Positions 47,472 to 55,983 of a stretch of DNA of 64,000 bases are shown here, piece after piece. A program made the position numbers and the translations under genes. Within the stretch, counting starts at the first letter, position 1; each line of letters begins with the position of its first letter. Where the stretch lies: the NCBI GenBank assembly GCA_947475895.1, contig CANJMF010000002.1:124001-188000 (forward strand). The letters are read 5' to 3'. The stretch is from Fidelibacterota bacterium (GTDB lineage: Bacteria; Pseudomonadota; Alphaproteobacteria; Rhodospirillales; Rhodospirillaceae). The notes below the pieces were generated by a model. That model was given only the letters and a program-made list of their open reading frames with translations, did no database searches and was not told the origin of the DNA.

Positions 47472-49638
47472 GGGGTTTTTCTCGACTGAGCTAAAAAGCG
47501 CGGCTCAGGAAATCCTAGCGCCCGTTGATAGCGTTTTTCGCCGCGTTGCCGAGGCCCAGGCCGGGCGCGCATTCCTGTGGTTCGTCGCGTTTTTCGCCGC
47601 AGGCATCGTCATGTTTTTCAGTTGGCATTATGAGCCGCGCTGGTGGCCCGCGCCGCTGATTGTCATTGCAGGCTGCGCAAGCGTTTGGATTTTGAGGCGT
47701 CATGCGTTCGCGCGCACTGCCATGGCCTTGGTCGTGGCACTCGCCTTGGGACACACTATGGCCCAAATCCGAACCGCCGTTGTGGCCGCGCCCATACTCG
47801 ACGAGCAAATCGGCCCGTTCGTTCTTTCGGCCCGCGTCGCCGATGTGGAAAAGCGCGCCGAAGGAAATCACGTCGTCGTTACGGAGTTTACTTTGCCGGG
47901 AAGGGGCGTGCGCGGAACGCCCGAGAAACTCCGCATCACTTTACCAAGCGCCCATGGGTTACCCGAGGTCGGACAACGCATCTCGGTTCGTGTGATTGTG
48001 CGCCCACCTGCGTTGCCACCTGTGCCCGGCGGTTTTCAATTCCAAAGGGCGCTCTATTTCCAAAGCATTGGCGGCACCGGTTTTGCTGTCGGCCGATGGC
48101 AGGCGGAATCAACAGATGCGCCGCTGACATGGCGCACACGGGTCCATGCCTGGACGGAATCACTACGCCGTCACATCGGCGACCGCGTCACGCGCGCTGT
48201 CTCCGGCGATCACGGCACCGTCGCTGCGGCGCTTATCAACGGCGAACAAAGCGCCATCCCGCAAGATCTCCAAGAAGCCTATCGCATCGCCGGCATCGCG
48301 CATTTGCTGTCGATTTCGGGCGTACACATGTCGCTGCTGGCGGGAATCATATTTCTGGTTGTTCGCCGAGGCTTGGCGTTATGGCCATGGATCGCGCTTC
48401 GCACAGACACCAAGAAAATCGCGGCGTATATCGGTTTGGCCGCCACGGGGTTTTATCTGATCGTCTCAGGCGCGAGCGTTCCTGCGGTGCGTTCCTTCAT
48501 CATGATCGCCATCGTCTTTGCGGCCGTTCTGCTGGACCGCACGGCGCTTTCGGTGCGCAGTATTGCTTGGGCCGCGTTGATTCTGATGGCGTTCCTACCG
48601 GACGCCATTGTCGGAGCCAGTTTCCAAATGTCGTTCCTGGCGGTCTTGAGTTTGATTTGCCTTTACGAACAAACCTGGCTGCGTGTGCAATGGCGTACGC
48701 GCGACGGCGAATTTCGTATTTTCCATGCGGCGCTGATCTACGTCGCAAGCGTGCTCGTCACCGACATTGTCGCGGGCGGCGCCACGTCGTTGTTCGCGGT
48801 CTATCACTTCAATCGCTTGCCCACATATTCCTTCCTGGCAAATGCCGCTGCGGTGCCGTTGACGGGTTTATGGATCATGCCCTTTGGCGTGCTCGGTTTG
48901 GCATTGATGCCGTTCGGCCTGGATCAGGTACCGCTCATGATCATGGGGAAGGGTGTCGCGCTGCTCGACAACATCGCCCGCGCCGTGTCGGCGTGGCCGG
49001 GCGCGCAGGTTCACGTTCCACCGATGGATGTTGCCTATCTTGCCGCGGGTGCTGCCGGCGCGGTGTTCGTCTGCCTGTGGCGCGGGCGCTTGCGTTGGAT
49101 TGGACTCGTCCCCGTGATCGTGGCTTTCGCCGTGCCCTGGATGACGCGCGGGCCTGATCTTTTAATTGACGAAAGTGCGCGGGTTTACGCCATCACGGAT
49201 TCCGAGGGGCATGTCGTCATTCGCAACGGCCGCGCGGGCCGGTTCGTGAAAGACGTTTGGAGTGACCGCTTTGGCGTGTCCGGCCAAAAGTGGCCGCGAA
49301 ATGGGAAGCCCGATGAAGCACTCGGTCTTTCCTGCGATGCGACCGGCTGCATTGTGAAGCGCAATGGCAAGAAGGTGCTGATCGCGTTTACGTCTGATGC
49401 CATGGCCGACGAATGCGGATACGTCGATGCCATGGTCACCATTCAGGCAAAAAACCCGCTCTGTACCCAAAAGCACATTACCGACCATTTCGATCTGGAT
49501 CGGAACGGCGCTTATGCGTTCTGGATTATGCCGGACGGCGTGCGAACGCGTTCGGTCCGCGATGTGGTCGGCGTAAGGGCTTGGAGCCGCGTACTCAATA
49601 TCGACGCATTAGACCTACAAGACGCCCCTGAACCCTGA
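47449..49638 (+). CDS. comEC: ComEC/Rec2 family membrane protein
   Basis: This 729-residue membrane protein is related to the DNA-uptake channel ComEC. It has N-terminal membrane helices and a DUF4131-type OB-fold region (residues about 70-200). The competence domain follows, with the signature [19 protein letters not shown] (residues about 280-300) and a multi-helix core to about residue 530. The C-terminal 180 residues lack the HxHxDH zinc motif of the metallo-beta-lactamase domain seen in many ComEC proteins, so that domain is degenerate or inactive. The start overlaps the cytochrome gene by 23 bases, and the end overlaps lexA by 44 bases on the opposite strand. Confidence 0.88.
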   Translation: MSIAKSLKGFFSTELKSAAQEILAPVDSVFRRVAEAQAGRAFLWFVAFFAAGIVMFFSWHYEPRWWPAPLIVIAGCASVWILRRHAFARTAMALVVALALGHTMAQIRTAVVAAPILDEQIGPFVLSARVADVEKRAEGNHVVVTEFTLPGRGVRGTPEKLRITLPSAHGLPEVGQRISVRVIVRPPALPPVPGGFQFQRALYFQSIGGTGFAVGRWQAESTDAPLTWRTRVHAWTESLRRHIGDRVTRAVSGDHGTVAAALINGEQSAIPQDLQEAYRIAGIAHLLSISGVHMSLLAGIIFLVVRRGLALWPWIALRTDTKKIAAYIGLAATGFYLIVSGASVPAVRSFIMIAIVFAAVLLDRTALSVRSIAWAALILMAFLPDAIVGASFQMSFLAVLSLICLYEQTWLRVQWRTRDGEFRIFHAALIYVASVLVTDIVAGGATSLFAVYHFNRLPTYSFLANAAAVPLTGLWIMPFGVLGLALMPFGLDQVPLMIMGKGVALLDNIARAVSAWPGAQVHVPPMDVAYLAAGAAGAVFVCLWRGRLRWIGLVPVIVAFAVPWMTRGPDLLIDESARVYAITDSEGHVVIRNGRAGRFVKDVWSDRFGVSGQKWPRNGKPDEALGLSCDATGCIVKRNGKKVLIAFTSDAMADECGYVDAMVTIQAKNPLCTQKHITDHFDLDRNGAYAFWIMPDGVRTRSVRDVVGVRAWSRVLNIDALDLQDAPEP

Positions 49639-50296
49639 CGCGGTCGGGTCCAAAGATGCGGGTCTCGTAGCGCTGGTTGCAGGGCTCGAGTGCGATGGAC
49701 TCACCCTTGCGACGCAAACGCTTCAGCGTGGCTTCCTCGTTGTCGACCAAGGCCACAACAATCGTGCCGTTATCGGCGCTATCGCATCTGCGGATGATGA
49801 CCGTATCGCCGTCGAGGATGCCGGCTTCTTCCATGGAATCGCCTTCGATGGTGAGGGCGTAGTGGTCGCCCGAGCCCAGCATGGCCCCGGGAACGCCCAC
49901 GTGATCGCTGGGGCTACGCAAGGCCTCGATGGGCGTGCCGGCGGCAATCTTGCCGTAGAGCGGCAGATCGACAGTTTCCTGGGGGGCTGACGACTTCACG
50001 GCCGTTCCCGGCATGGCACCCGAGAAATTGCCGGTAATGACATTGGGCGCGAACCCAGCCGCGGTCGGGGCGGCAGGCGCGTTTTCGGGCAGCTTCAGGA
50101 CTTCAAGGGCGCGGGCCCGGTGGGGCAGGCGGCGGAGAAAGCCGCGCTCCTCCAGGGCCATAATCAGGCGGTGGATGCCCGACTTGGATTGGAGCTTAAG
50201 CGCCTCCTTCATCTCGTCGAAGGACGGGGCCACGCCGTCGCGGGCCATCCGGTCGCGGATAAACAACAGGAGTTGGTGTTGCTTCTTGGTGAGCAT
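49595..50296 (-). CDS. lexA: LexA repressor
   Basis: LexA represses the SOS regulon and cleaves itself when RecA is activated by DNA damage. The 233-residue protein has an N-terminal winged helix ([27 protein letters not shown]) that binds DNA. The cleavage bond lies between A119 and G120 in KIAAGTP, and the serine-lysine dyad is S154 (EGDSM) and K192 (ATLKRL). I chose the ATG at 50296 with an AAGGTG site; an in-frame start at 50323 would add nine unconserved residues. Two SOS-box-like sites lie just upstream, indicating autoregulation. Confidence 0.97.
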   Translation of the reverse strand: MLTKKQHQLLLFIRDRMARDGVAPSFDEMKEALKLQSKSGIHRLIMALEERGFLRRLPHRARALEVLKLPENAPAAPTAAGFAPNVITGNFSGAMPGTAVKSSAPQETVDLPLYGKIAAGTPIEALRSPSDHVGVPGAMLGSGDHYALTIEGDSMEEAGILDGDTVIIRRCDSADNGTIVVALVDNEEATLKRLRRKGESIALEPCNQRYETRIFGPDRVRVQGRLVGLMRRY

Positions 50297-50317
50297 GAGG
50301 GACACCTTAATCACAGG

Positions 50318-50332
50318 GAACAAAACCAGAAA
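50318..50332. promoter_or_regulatory. Degenerate LexA (SOS) box
   Basis: GAAC-N7-GAAA differs from the alphaproteobacterial SOS motif (GAAC-N7-GAAC) by one base in the second half-site. It is 22 bases upstream of the lexA start, between the start and the perfect box, and may be a second, weaker operator. Confidence 0.4.
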
Positions 50333-50340
50333 CTTTTAAT

Positions 50341-50355
50341 GTTCTACTTTGGTTC
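50341..50355. promoter_or_regulatory. LexA (SOS) box upstream of lexA
   Basis: GTTC-TACTTTG-GTTC is a perfect match to the alphaproteobacterial LexA operator GTTC-N7-GTTC. It lies 45 bases upstream of the lexA start codon, where it would overlap or flank the promoter and give autorepression. Confidence 0.85.
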
Positions 50356-50609
50356 TCGTGCCTGGTCAACATTTTCCGCGCTTCCCAGGGGTCGCGTTAG
50401 GGAATGATGCATGTGAGGGCGGGAAACTTTCCCAGGATCGTCATCAAATAACTCTCCCAAACACAGATCCGTTCGGGTATATATTCTCGTAATAGATGTA
50501 TAGCTTTCACCGACGCCTTCGGCACGAACCTCCCAGCAGAAGCGCGCCGTGCCGCCCGCGGTCTCGAAGACCAAGCCGGACGGATAAAGGGTCGGGTGAC
50601 TGAAAATAG

Positions 50610-50641
50610 AAAGGCCGTGTCAGAACGACACGGCCTTTTTT
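50610..50641 (-). terminator. Intrinsic terminator after moeA
   Basis: AAAGGCCGTGTC pairs perfectly with GACACGGCCTTT around a five-base loop (12 base pairs). On the minus strand it directly follows the moeA stop and runs into CTATTTT. On the plus strand it ends in six thymines, so it can work in both directions. Confidence 0.8.
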
Positions 50642-51846
50642 CATTCCAGAATTAGCGTAGAGACTTGATCACCTGCTTTGGCGGCGGGTGCATGGGGTGC
50701 GCGGACGATCAGCGCGCCGGCCTGGGCCAGGGCCGAAATCATGGCGCTGTCCTGCTTAGCGAACGGTGTCGCGATTAAGCCGCCGTCGGCCGCTCGTTCC
50801 AAACGCGCCCGCACATAGTCCTCGCGCCCATCATTGGGCTTCATGTCCGCACCGAGACGGGCAGGGAGTGTCGCCGGGGCGGCGCCTGGAAGTCCCTGGA
50901 GTCGGTCCAAGGCCGCACCCAGAAAGAGAATCGCGCACACCATGGCCGAAACCGGATTCCCCGGCAGACCCATGATCGGCAGCCCCTTCAAGTGCCCGAA
51001 CAGCAGCGGTTTGCCTGGACGCATGGCGATCTTGTGAAACGTTAGTGCGAAATCGTCGGTGCTCAAGGCTTGCTTCATCAGATCGCGATCACCGACCGAA
51101 ACGCCGCCGCTGGTCACAAGCAGATCGATTGGCTCGGCACGATCGAGTGCTGCACGCAACGCGGTGGCTTCATCGCGCACCACGCCGAGATGCAAATCGA
51201 TGCCGCCGCGATCTCGCACGAAGGCACAAATCGACGGACCATTGGCGGAAACGATTTGGTGCAAACCGACGGACTCTCCCGGCAAAGCAATCTCGTCGCC
51301 CGTCGACAACACGCCCACGCGCGGCTTGCGAAAGACCGTCACATGCGCGGCGTTGGCGGCACCCGCCAACCCGATGTCGCGCGCGGTGAGGCGCTTGGGC
51401 GCACGCAACACCACATCGCCTGTTTTAAAATCCTGCCCAGCTGGGCGTACATGGCGCTGCGCGACGGACGATTCCTTGATCGTCACAACCGTTCCGGAAA
51501 CGTCGGCGTCTTCTTGAATGACAATGGCGTCAGCGCCCTTTGGCATATGCGCGCCCGTGAAGATGCGCGCCGCTTGGCCTCTGTCGACTGTCCCGTTCCA
51601 AGGATGACCGGCGGCGGATTCACCCACGACCGTCAACTGCACGGGAACCTTCGTCACATCGGCACTGCGCACGGCATACCCGTCCATGGCCGACACATCA
51701 GCCGGCGGGTGGCTGACAGTCGCGGTCACGTCCTCGGCCAGCACACGGCCGACTGCGTCCATGACAGAAACCGATTCCGTCGCGAGCGGTTTGAGGCTGT
51801 CCACCAGCCGACGCCGGGCTTCAGCAACGGGAACAAGCACGCTCAT
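50641..51846 (-). CDS. moeA: Molybdopterin molybdenumtransferase
   Basis: This enzyme inserts molybdenum into adenylated molybdopterin in the last step of molybdenum cofactor synthesis. The 401-residue protein has the N-terminal SVMDAVGRVLAEDV and PPADVSAMDGYAVRSADV segments, TGAHMPKGADAIVIQEDA, and the MoaB/MoeA-fold core GVLSTGDEIALPG with TSGGVSVGDRDLMKQAL. It also has the conserved PGNPVSAMVCAILFL. It is 12 bases downstream of moaC, so the two form a molybdenum cofactor pair attached to the trp genes. A strong terminator follows. Confidence 0.96.
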   Translation of the reverse strand: MSVLVPVAEARRRLVDSLKPLATESVSVMDAVGRVLAEDVTATVSHPPADVSAMDGYAVRSADVTKVPVQLTVVGESAAGHPWNGTVDRGQAARIFTGAHMPKGADAIVIQEDADVSGTVVTIKESSVAQRHVRPAGQDFKTGDVVLRAPKRLTARDIGLAGAANAAHVTVFRKPRVGVLSTGDEIALPGESVGLHQIVSANGPSICAFVRDRGGIDLHLGVVRDEATALRAALDRAEPIDLLVTSGGVSVGDRDLMKQALSTDDFALTFHKIAMRPGKPLLFGHLKGLPIMGLPGNPVSAMVCAILFLGAALDRLQGLPGAAPATLPARLGADMKPNDGREDYVRARLERAADGGLIATPFAKQDSAMISALAQAGALIVRAPHAPAAKAGDQVSTLILE

Positions 51847-51858
51847 GCTGGCTCGCTC

Positions 51859-52347
51859 CTAGTCTTGTTGGAAGGTGCCGGATTTACCGCCGGATTTTTT
51901 TACCAGGCGAATATCAGTGATTTTCATGCCGCGATCGACGGCTTTGCACATGTCGTAAACCGTGAGCGCCGCGGCGCTCACGGCCGCCAGGGCTTCCATC
52001 TCGACGCCGGTCTGACCGCTGACTTTGCAGGTCGCGGTAATATGCACCGCGCTTTTCTTTTTGTCCGTGACGAGATCGACCTTCACCGACGTCAACGCTA
52101 TGGGGTGGCACAGCGGAATTAAGTCCGGCGTGCGCTTCGCCGCCATGATGCCTGCCAGCTGCGCGACCGTCAGCACGTCGCCCTTCTTCACTTTGCGCTT
52201 CTCGATGAGCTTGAGTGTTTCCGGGTCCATGAAAATGGAGCCCTTGGCGATCGCTTCACGTGCCGTCGCGGCTTTGTCCGACACATCCACCATGACGGCG
52301 TTGCCGTGCGCGTCGAAGTGCGTGAAATCTTTCTTTGATTTAGCCAC
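51859..52347 (-). CDS. moaC: Cyclic pyranopterin monophosphate synthase
   Basis: MoaC converts the cyclic GTP intermediate made by MoaA into cyclic pyranopterin monophosphate. The 162-residue protein has [39 protein letters not shown] and the [21 protein letters not shown] motif with the active-site residues. I chose the GTG at 52347, which gives [11 protein letters not shown]; it overlaps the trpC stop by eight bases. The longer in-frame extension upstream is inside trpC and is not conserved. Confidence 0.95.
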   Translation of the reverse strand: MAKSKKDFTHFDAHGNAVMVDVSDKAATAREAIAKGSIFMDPETLKLIEKRKVKKGDVLTVAQLAGIMAAKRTPDLIPLCHPIALTSVKVDLVTDKKKSAVHITATCKVSGQTGVEMEALAAVSAAALTVYDMCKAVDRGMKITDIRLVKKSGGKSGTFQQD

Positions 52348-53146
52348 GACTGGCCTCTTGCAACAGCAGTGCGCGGGTTGCCGCTTCCACATTCGTTTGG
52401 CGCATCAAGGACTCGCCGATGAGGAAACGCCGCGCACCGCAGCGTGCCATACGCGCGAGGTCCACGCTCGTCTTTAATCCGCTTTCGGCCACCAGGACGC
52501 GTTCTTTCGGGAGTTTGGCGGCGAGGCGTTCCGTAACGGCCAGATCGACCTTCAACGTTTTGAGGTCACGATTGTTGACGCCGATGAGCGGCGATTTGAG
52601 ATTCATCGCGCGCTCGAACTCGGCTTCATTATGAACCTCGACCAGAACATCGAGGCCCAAACTAAACGCGTAGTCTTCTAATTCTTCGGCCAACGCATCG
52701 CTCAAGGCCGCCATGATCAACAAGATGCAGTCGGCGCCCAGCGCCCGCGATTCAGCGATTTGGTAGGGCTCCAGAATAAAATCCTTACGCAAGACAGGCA
52801 ACGAGACCGCTTCGCGCGCCAACTGAAGATAAGAATCACTGCCTTGGAAATAGTTCTCTTCCGTCAACACGCTCAAGCAGGCCGCACCTCCGGCCGCATA
52901 GGCGCGGGCGAGGGCGACGGGATCGAAATCCGCGCGGATCAGACCTGCCGATGGCGAGGCCTTTTTGATCTCCGCGATCAGCGCATACGTCCCGCGATCG
53001 GCTTTTGCGCTTAACGCTTTTGCAAATCCGCGTGGCACCGGGGCTGATTCTGCCAATTGCTCGACGGCACCGAACGGCGTCGCCTTCTTTCGCCGCGCGA
53101 CGGTTTCGCGCTTGGTCGCATTGATCTCGGCCAGAACATCGCTCAT
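52340..53146 (-). CDS. trpC: Indole-3-glycerol phosphate synthase
   Basis: This (beta/alpha)8-barrel enzyme closes the indole ring in tryptophan synthesis. The 268-residue monofunctional protein has the catalytic lysine in [15 protein letters not shown], a second lysine in [23 protein letters not shown], then [15 protein letters not shown] and LVAESGLKT. Its start overlaps the trpD stop by four bases (ATGA), and its stop overlaps moaC. The order trpG-trpD-trpC-moaC-moeA-lexA is widespread in alphaproteobacteria. Confidence 0.97.
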   Translation of the reverse strand: MSDVLAEINATKRETVARRKKATPFGAVEQLAESAPVPRGFAKALSAKADRGTYALIAEIKKASPSAGLIRADFDPVALARAYAAGGAACLSVLTEENYFQGSDSYLQLAREAVSLPVLRKDFILEPYQIAESRALGADCILLIMAALSDALAEELEDYAFSLGLDVLVEVHNEAEFERAMNLKSPLIGVNNRDLKTLKVDLAVTERLAAKLPKERVLVAESGLKTSVDLARMARCGARRFLIGESLMRQTNVEAATRALLLQEASRG

Positions 53147-54165
53147 GGCGCGCGACCGTGACTGATGGCGGCCAGCGCCGCGAGAGTCTTCGCGGCCTGC
53201 CCGCTCGCGATGGCGTCGGAAGCGAGTTCCGCGCCTTCTTTTAACGACTTCACTTTATCGGCGACGACTAAGGCAGCAGCCGCATTCAACACCACGATAT
53301 CGCGATAGGGTCCGCCGCGCCCGTGTAGAAGCGCGCGCAAGGCTTGCGCATTTCCAGCCACGTCGCTGCCCTTGAGGTCTTCCGGCTGCGCACGCTTTAG
53401 GCCGGCGTCTTCCGGCGCGACTTCAAACTCGCGCACGGAGCCTGCCTTCAGTTCCGCGACGTATGATGTCCCTGTCGTCGTAATTTCATCAAGGCCGTCG
53501 CTGCCGTGAACGACCCAGGCCCGTTCGGACCCAAGACGTCCCAGGGCTTCCGCCATGGGCACGATCCATCTTTGCGAAAACACGCCGATGAGTTGCCGCT
53601 TAGCGCCAGCCGGATTGCACAAGGGCCCCAGCAAATTGAAGATCGTGCGTTGACCCAGCTCCTGGCGCATCGGCGCCACATGCTTGGTCGCGCCGTGGTG
53701 GCGTTGCGCGAACAAAAATCCGATATTGGCTTCACGCAGTGCCCGGGTGATCAGCTCGGGCGACGCATCAAGATTGACGCCCAATTCCGCCAGCACGTCC
53801 GCCGTACCCGACTTCGATGACATGGCCCTGTTGCCATGCTTGGCGACAGGAACGCCGCACGCCGCCGTCACGATGGCCGCAGCCGTCGAGATATTGAAAG
53901 TTCCCGCACCATCGCCGCCGGTGCCGCAGGTGTCGATGGCGCCTGCGGGGGCGTCGATCATGACGGCTTTCGAACGCATACTGCGTGCCGCACCGATTAA
54001 TTCTTCCACGCTTTCGCCGCGCACGCGCAACGCCATCAGGAACGCGCCCACTTGGGCAGGCGTCGCCGCGCCCGACATGAGCACGTCGAAGGCCGCTTCC
54101 GCATCCGCTTCACTTAAATGAAAACCGTCAGCGATCTTGGCAAGATAGGGTTTGAGATCCGTCAT
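53143..54165 (-). CDS. trpD: Anthranilate phosphoribosyltransferase
   Basis: This enzyme joins anthranilate with phosphoribosyl pyrophosphate. The 340-residue protein has the PRPP-binding [20 protein letters not shown] motif and the [23 protein letters not shown] segment with the metal and anthranilate contacts. It also has [14 protein letters not shown]. It overlaps trpG by four bases upstream and trpC by four bases downstream, so the three are translated as a coupled unit. Confidence 0.97.
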   Translation of the reverse strand: MTDLKPYLAKIADGFHLSEADAEAAFDVLMSGAATPAQVGAFLMALRVRGESVEELIGAARSMRSKAVMIDAPAGAIDTCGTGGDGAGTFNISTAAAIVTAACGVPVAKHGNRAMSSKSGTADVLAELGVNLDASPELITRALREANIGFLFAQRHHGATKHVAPMRQELGQRTIFNLLGPLCNPAGAKRQLIGVFSQRWIVPMAEALGRLGSERAWVVHGSDGLDEITTTGTSYVAELKAGSVREFEVAPEDAGLKRAQPEDLKGSDVAGNAQALRALLHGRGGPYRDIVVLNAAAALVVADKVKSLKEGAELASDAIASGQAAKTLAALAAISHGRAP

Positions 54166-54818
54166 TCCGCTGCAGCGATTGCCGCTCCGCTTGCAGGTGA
54201 TGTGCGCCGTGGCTCGGGCCGCGCGTTAAGTCCCGTCGCCACCAGGAAATTTCGCAACAACCGATGACCGTGTTCCGATGCGATGCTTTCCGGATGAAAC
54301 TGAACGCTCGTGATGGGAAACGTTTTGTGCGCGAGGCCCATGATCAAGCCGTCTTCGGTCTCCGCGGTCACGACGAGGGAGTCCGGCAGCGTGCTGCGTT
54401 CCACCACAAGCGAGTGATAGCGCGTCGCCGTGAACTGCTTTGGGATGCCCGCGAACATGTCGTGACCCGTGTGATGGATCAGGCTCACCTTGCCGTGCAT
54501 GGGCTGGGGCGCACGGATGACTTTTCCGCCAAACGCTTGTCCGATGGATTGCAAACCGAGGCACACCCCAAAAATCGGAATCTTCGGGCCGGCGGCAGCG
54601 ATCAGCGGAAGGCAGATGCCCGCGCGATCCGGGTCGCACGGTCCTGGCGACAGAATGATTCCCGCCGGCTTCAATGCGATGAGCTCATCAACGCCGATCT
54701 TGTCGTTGCGATGCACGACAACGTCCGCGCCCAATTCCTCCAGGTAATGCCAGAGGTTGTAGGTGAAGCTGTCGTAGTTATCGACCAGGACGTACGGCGC
54801 GGCAGATTTGGCGTTCAT
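54162..54818 (-). CDS. trpG: Anthranilate/aminodeoxychorismate synthase glutamine amidotransferase
   Basis: This class I glutamine amidotransferase releases ammonia for anthranilate synthase (with TrpE) and possibly also for folate precursor synthesis. The 218-residue protein has VLVDNYDSFTYNLWHYL at the start, SPGPCDPDRAGI, the nucleophile cysteine in FGVCLGLQSIGQAFGG, and the His-Glu pair in SVQFHPESI. The last 20 residues are a variable tail. It opens the trpGDC-moaC-moeA run and is divergent from the deacetylase gene; trpE is on the same strand but separated from it by that gene. Confidence 0.95.
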   Translation of the reverse strand: MNAKSAAPYVLVDNYDSFTYNLWHYLEELGADVVVHRNDKIGVDELIALKPAGIILSPGPCDPDRAGICLPLIAAAGPKIPIFGVCLGLQSIGQAFGGKVIRAPQPMHGKVSLIHHTGHDMFAGIPKQFTATRYHSLVVERSTLPDSLVVTAETEDGLIMGLAHKTFPITSVQFHPESIASEHGHRLLRNFLVATGLNARPEPRRTSPASGAAIAAAE

Positions 54819-54945
54819 TCGAGAGGCTCTCTTAATAAAGTGAGGCCAACATGCGCTTGGCCACGGTGTTCCGTCAAGCGAGCCAACCCCTTGATTTGAA
54901 CCGCAGGTCGTGGACGTTTTCGTGTCCCTGGTTTAGATAGCAAGC

Positions 54946-55983
54946 ATGGCAGAAAAGGCATCAATGCGCTGGTACGGCGTTCGACCCGGGTTTCTCATCG
55001 CCGGCGCCGTCGCTCTGCTCGGGTTCGGCGTCATTTTTGGCGTGGCGCTGGATGTGGCGACGCGTCCGAACGACGTGTCCGCGCCCATCACCGGCCCGGC
55101 ACCCGCGCCTAAAAACATTACTCGGCCGCCGGTTATGACCAACATTCCTGCGCCGGACAACGCCGGCAGTATTTTGCAACGGCCGACCGGCGAACCCTTG
55201 CGCGCCTGGCCCGAACCAAAAGCTGCCCCGGCTGACGAAAAAACGCCGCTGCTGGCATACGCCGTACCCTCCAATGCAGCCGCTGAACGCCCCGTGATCG
55301 CCATCGTCATCGACGACATGGGTGTGGATCGCACGCGGGCTTTACGCGCCATCGACTTGCCGGGACCGCTCACGGTGTCGCTCATGACGTATGCAGATGG
55401 GTTGCCGGGCTTGGTCACGCAAGCACGCGAGCACGGACACGAGGTTATGGCGCATTTACCGATGGAGCCATTGGATCCGAAAGAAAATCCGGGCCCGGGT
55501 GCGCTGACCATAAAGATGGACGACGGTACGATTCAGAAAGTTTTCGCGGCGGATCTTGATTCCTGGAAAGGCTACGTCGGCATCAATAACCACATGGGCA
55601 GCAAGTTCACGCGCGACAAAGCCCGCATGAACGTGGTGATGCAGGAACTGAAAAATCGCGGGCTCCTGTGGCTGGACTCAAAGACCATCGCGGGAAGTGC
55701 CGGTCTAGAAACGGCCCGTGCGGCGAATGTGCCTTATCTAGAGCGCGATGTGTTTCTCGATGACATCGATACCGCCGAGGAAATCAAAAAACAGCTCGGT
55801 CAAACGATGGCGCTCGCCAAGGCGCGCGGTACGGCCATCGCCATCGGTCATCCACACGACCTCACGCTCGCCGCGTTGAAGCAGTGGCTTCCGACATTGG
55901 AAGCAAATGGCGTGTCGTTGGTTCCGATCAGTGAAATTCTGAAGCGTCGGCAGAGCCAAACGAAAGAAACCCCTCGAGGCTAG
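54946..55983 (+). CDS. Divergent polysaccharide deacetylase family protein
   Basis: This 345-residue protein has an N-terminal membrane anchor (residues about 12-35) and a Pro/Ala-rich linker. From about residue 120 comes the divergent polysaccharide deacetylase domain: PVIAIVIDDMGVDRTRALRAI, HGHEVMAHLPMEP, YVGINNHMGSKFTRD and RGTAIAIGHPHDLT. The family is thought to act in the periplasm on cell-envelope glycans, often near EnvC/CtpA genes; activity is not well established. Here it stands alone between trpG and trpE in the opposite direction. Its stop codon overlaps that of trpE at the palindrome CTAG. Confidence 0.85.
   Translation: MAEKASMRWYGVRPGFLIAGAVALLGFGVIFGVALDVATRPNDVSAPITGPAPAPKNITRPPVMTNIPAPDNAGSILQRPTGEPLRAWPEPKAAPADEKTPLLAYAVPSNAAAERPVIAIVIDDMGVDRTRALRAIDLPGPLTVSLMTYADGLPGLVTQAREHGHEVMAHLPMEPLDPKENPGPGALTIKMDDGTIQKVFAADLDSWKGYVGINNHMGSKFTRDKARMNVVMQELKNRGLLWLDSKTIAGSAGLETARAANVPYLERDVFLDDIDTAEEIKKQLGQTMALAKARGTAIAIGHPHDLTLAALKQWLPTLEANGVSLVPISEILKRRQSQTKETPRG

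Larger units (their letters stand above)
50297..50640 (-). other. Intergenic region between moeA and lexA with an orphan open frame
   Basis: Read on the minus strand, this 344-base gap starts with the moeA terminator and ends with the lexA operators. Between them the frame from 50619 down to the stop at 50344 is open. The part coding HPTLYPSGLVFETAGG and TARFCWEVRAEGVGESY has strongly GC-rich third positions, like real genes here, and the remainder does not. No good start codon or ribosome-binding site precedes it. It may be a decayed gene remnant or chance. I recognise no family. Confidence 0.35.

Noticed and set aside
47643-49157. A 504-codon plus-strand frame overlapping comEC
   Set aside because: The translation is dominated by Arg and His, typical of a shifted frame of a GC-rich gene; comEC in the other frame has clear membrane helices and the competence signature.
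51070-52122. A 350-codon plus-strand frame opposite moeA and moaC
   Set aside because: It is an antisense shadow of two conserved molybdenum cofactor genes and crosses the moeA-moaC junction.
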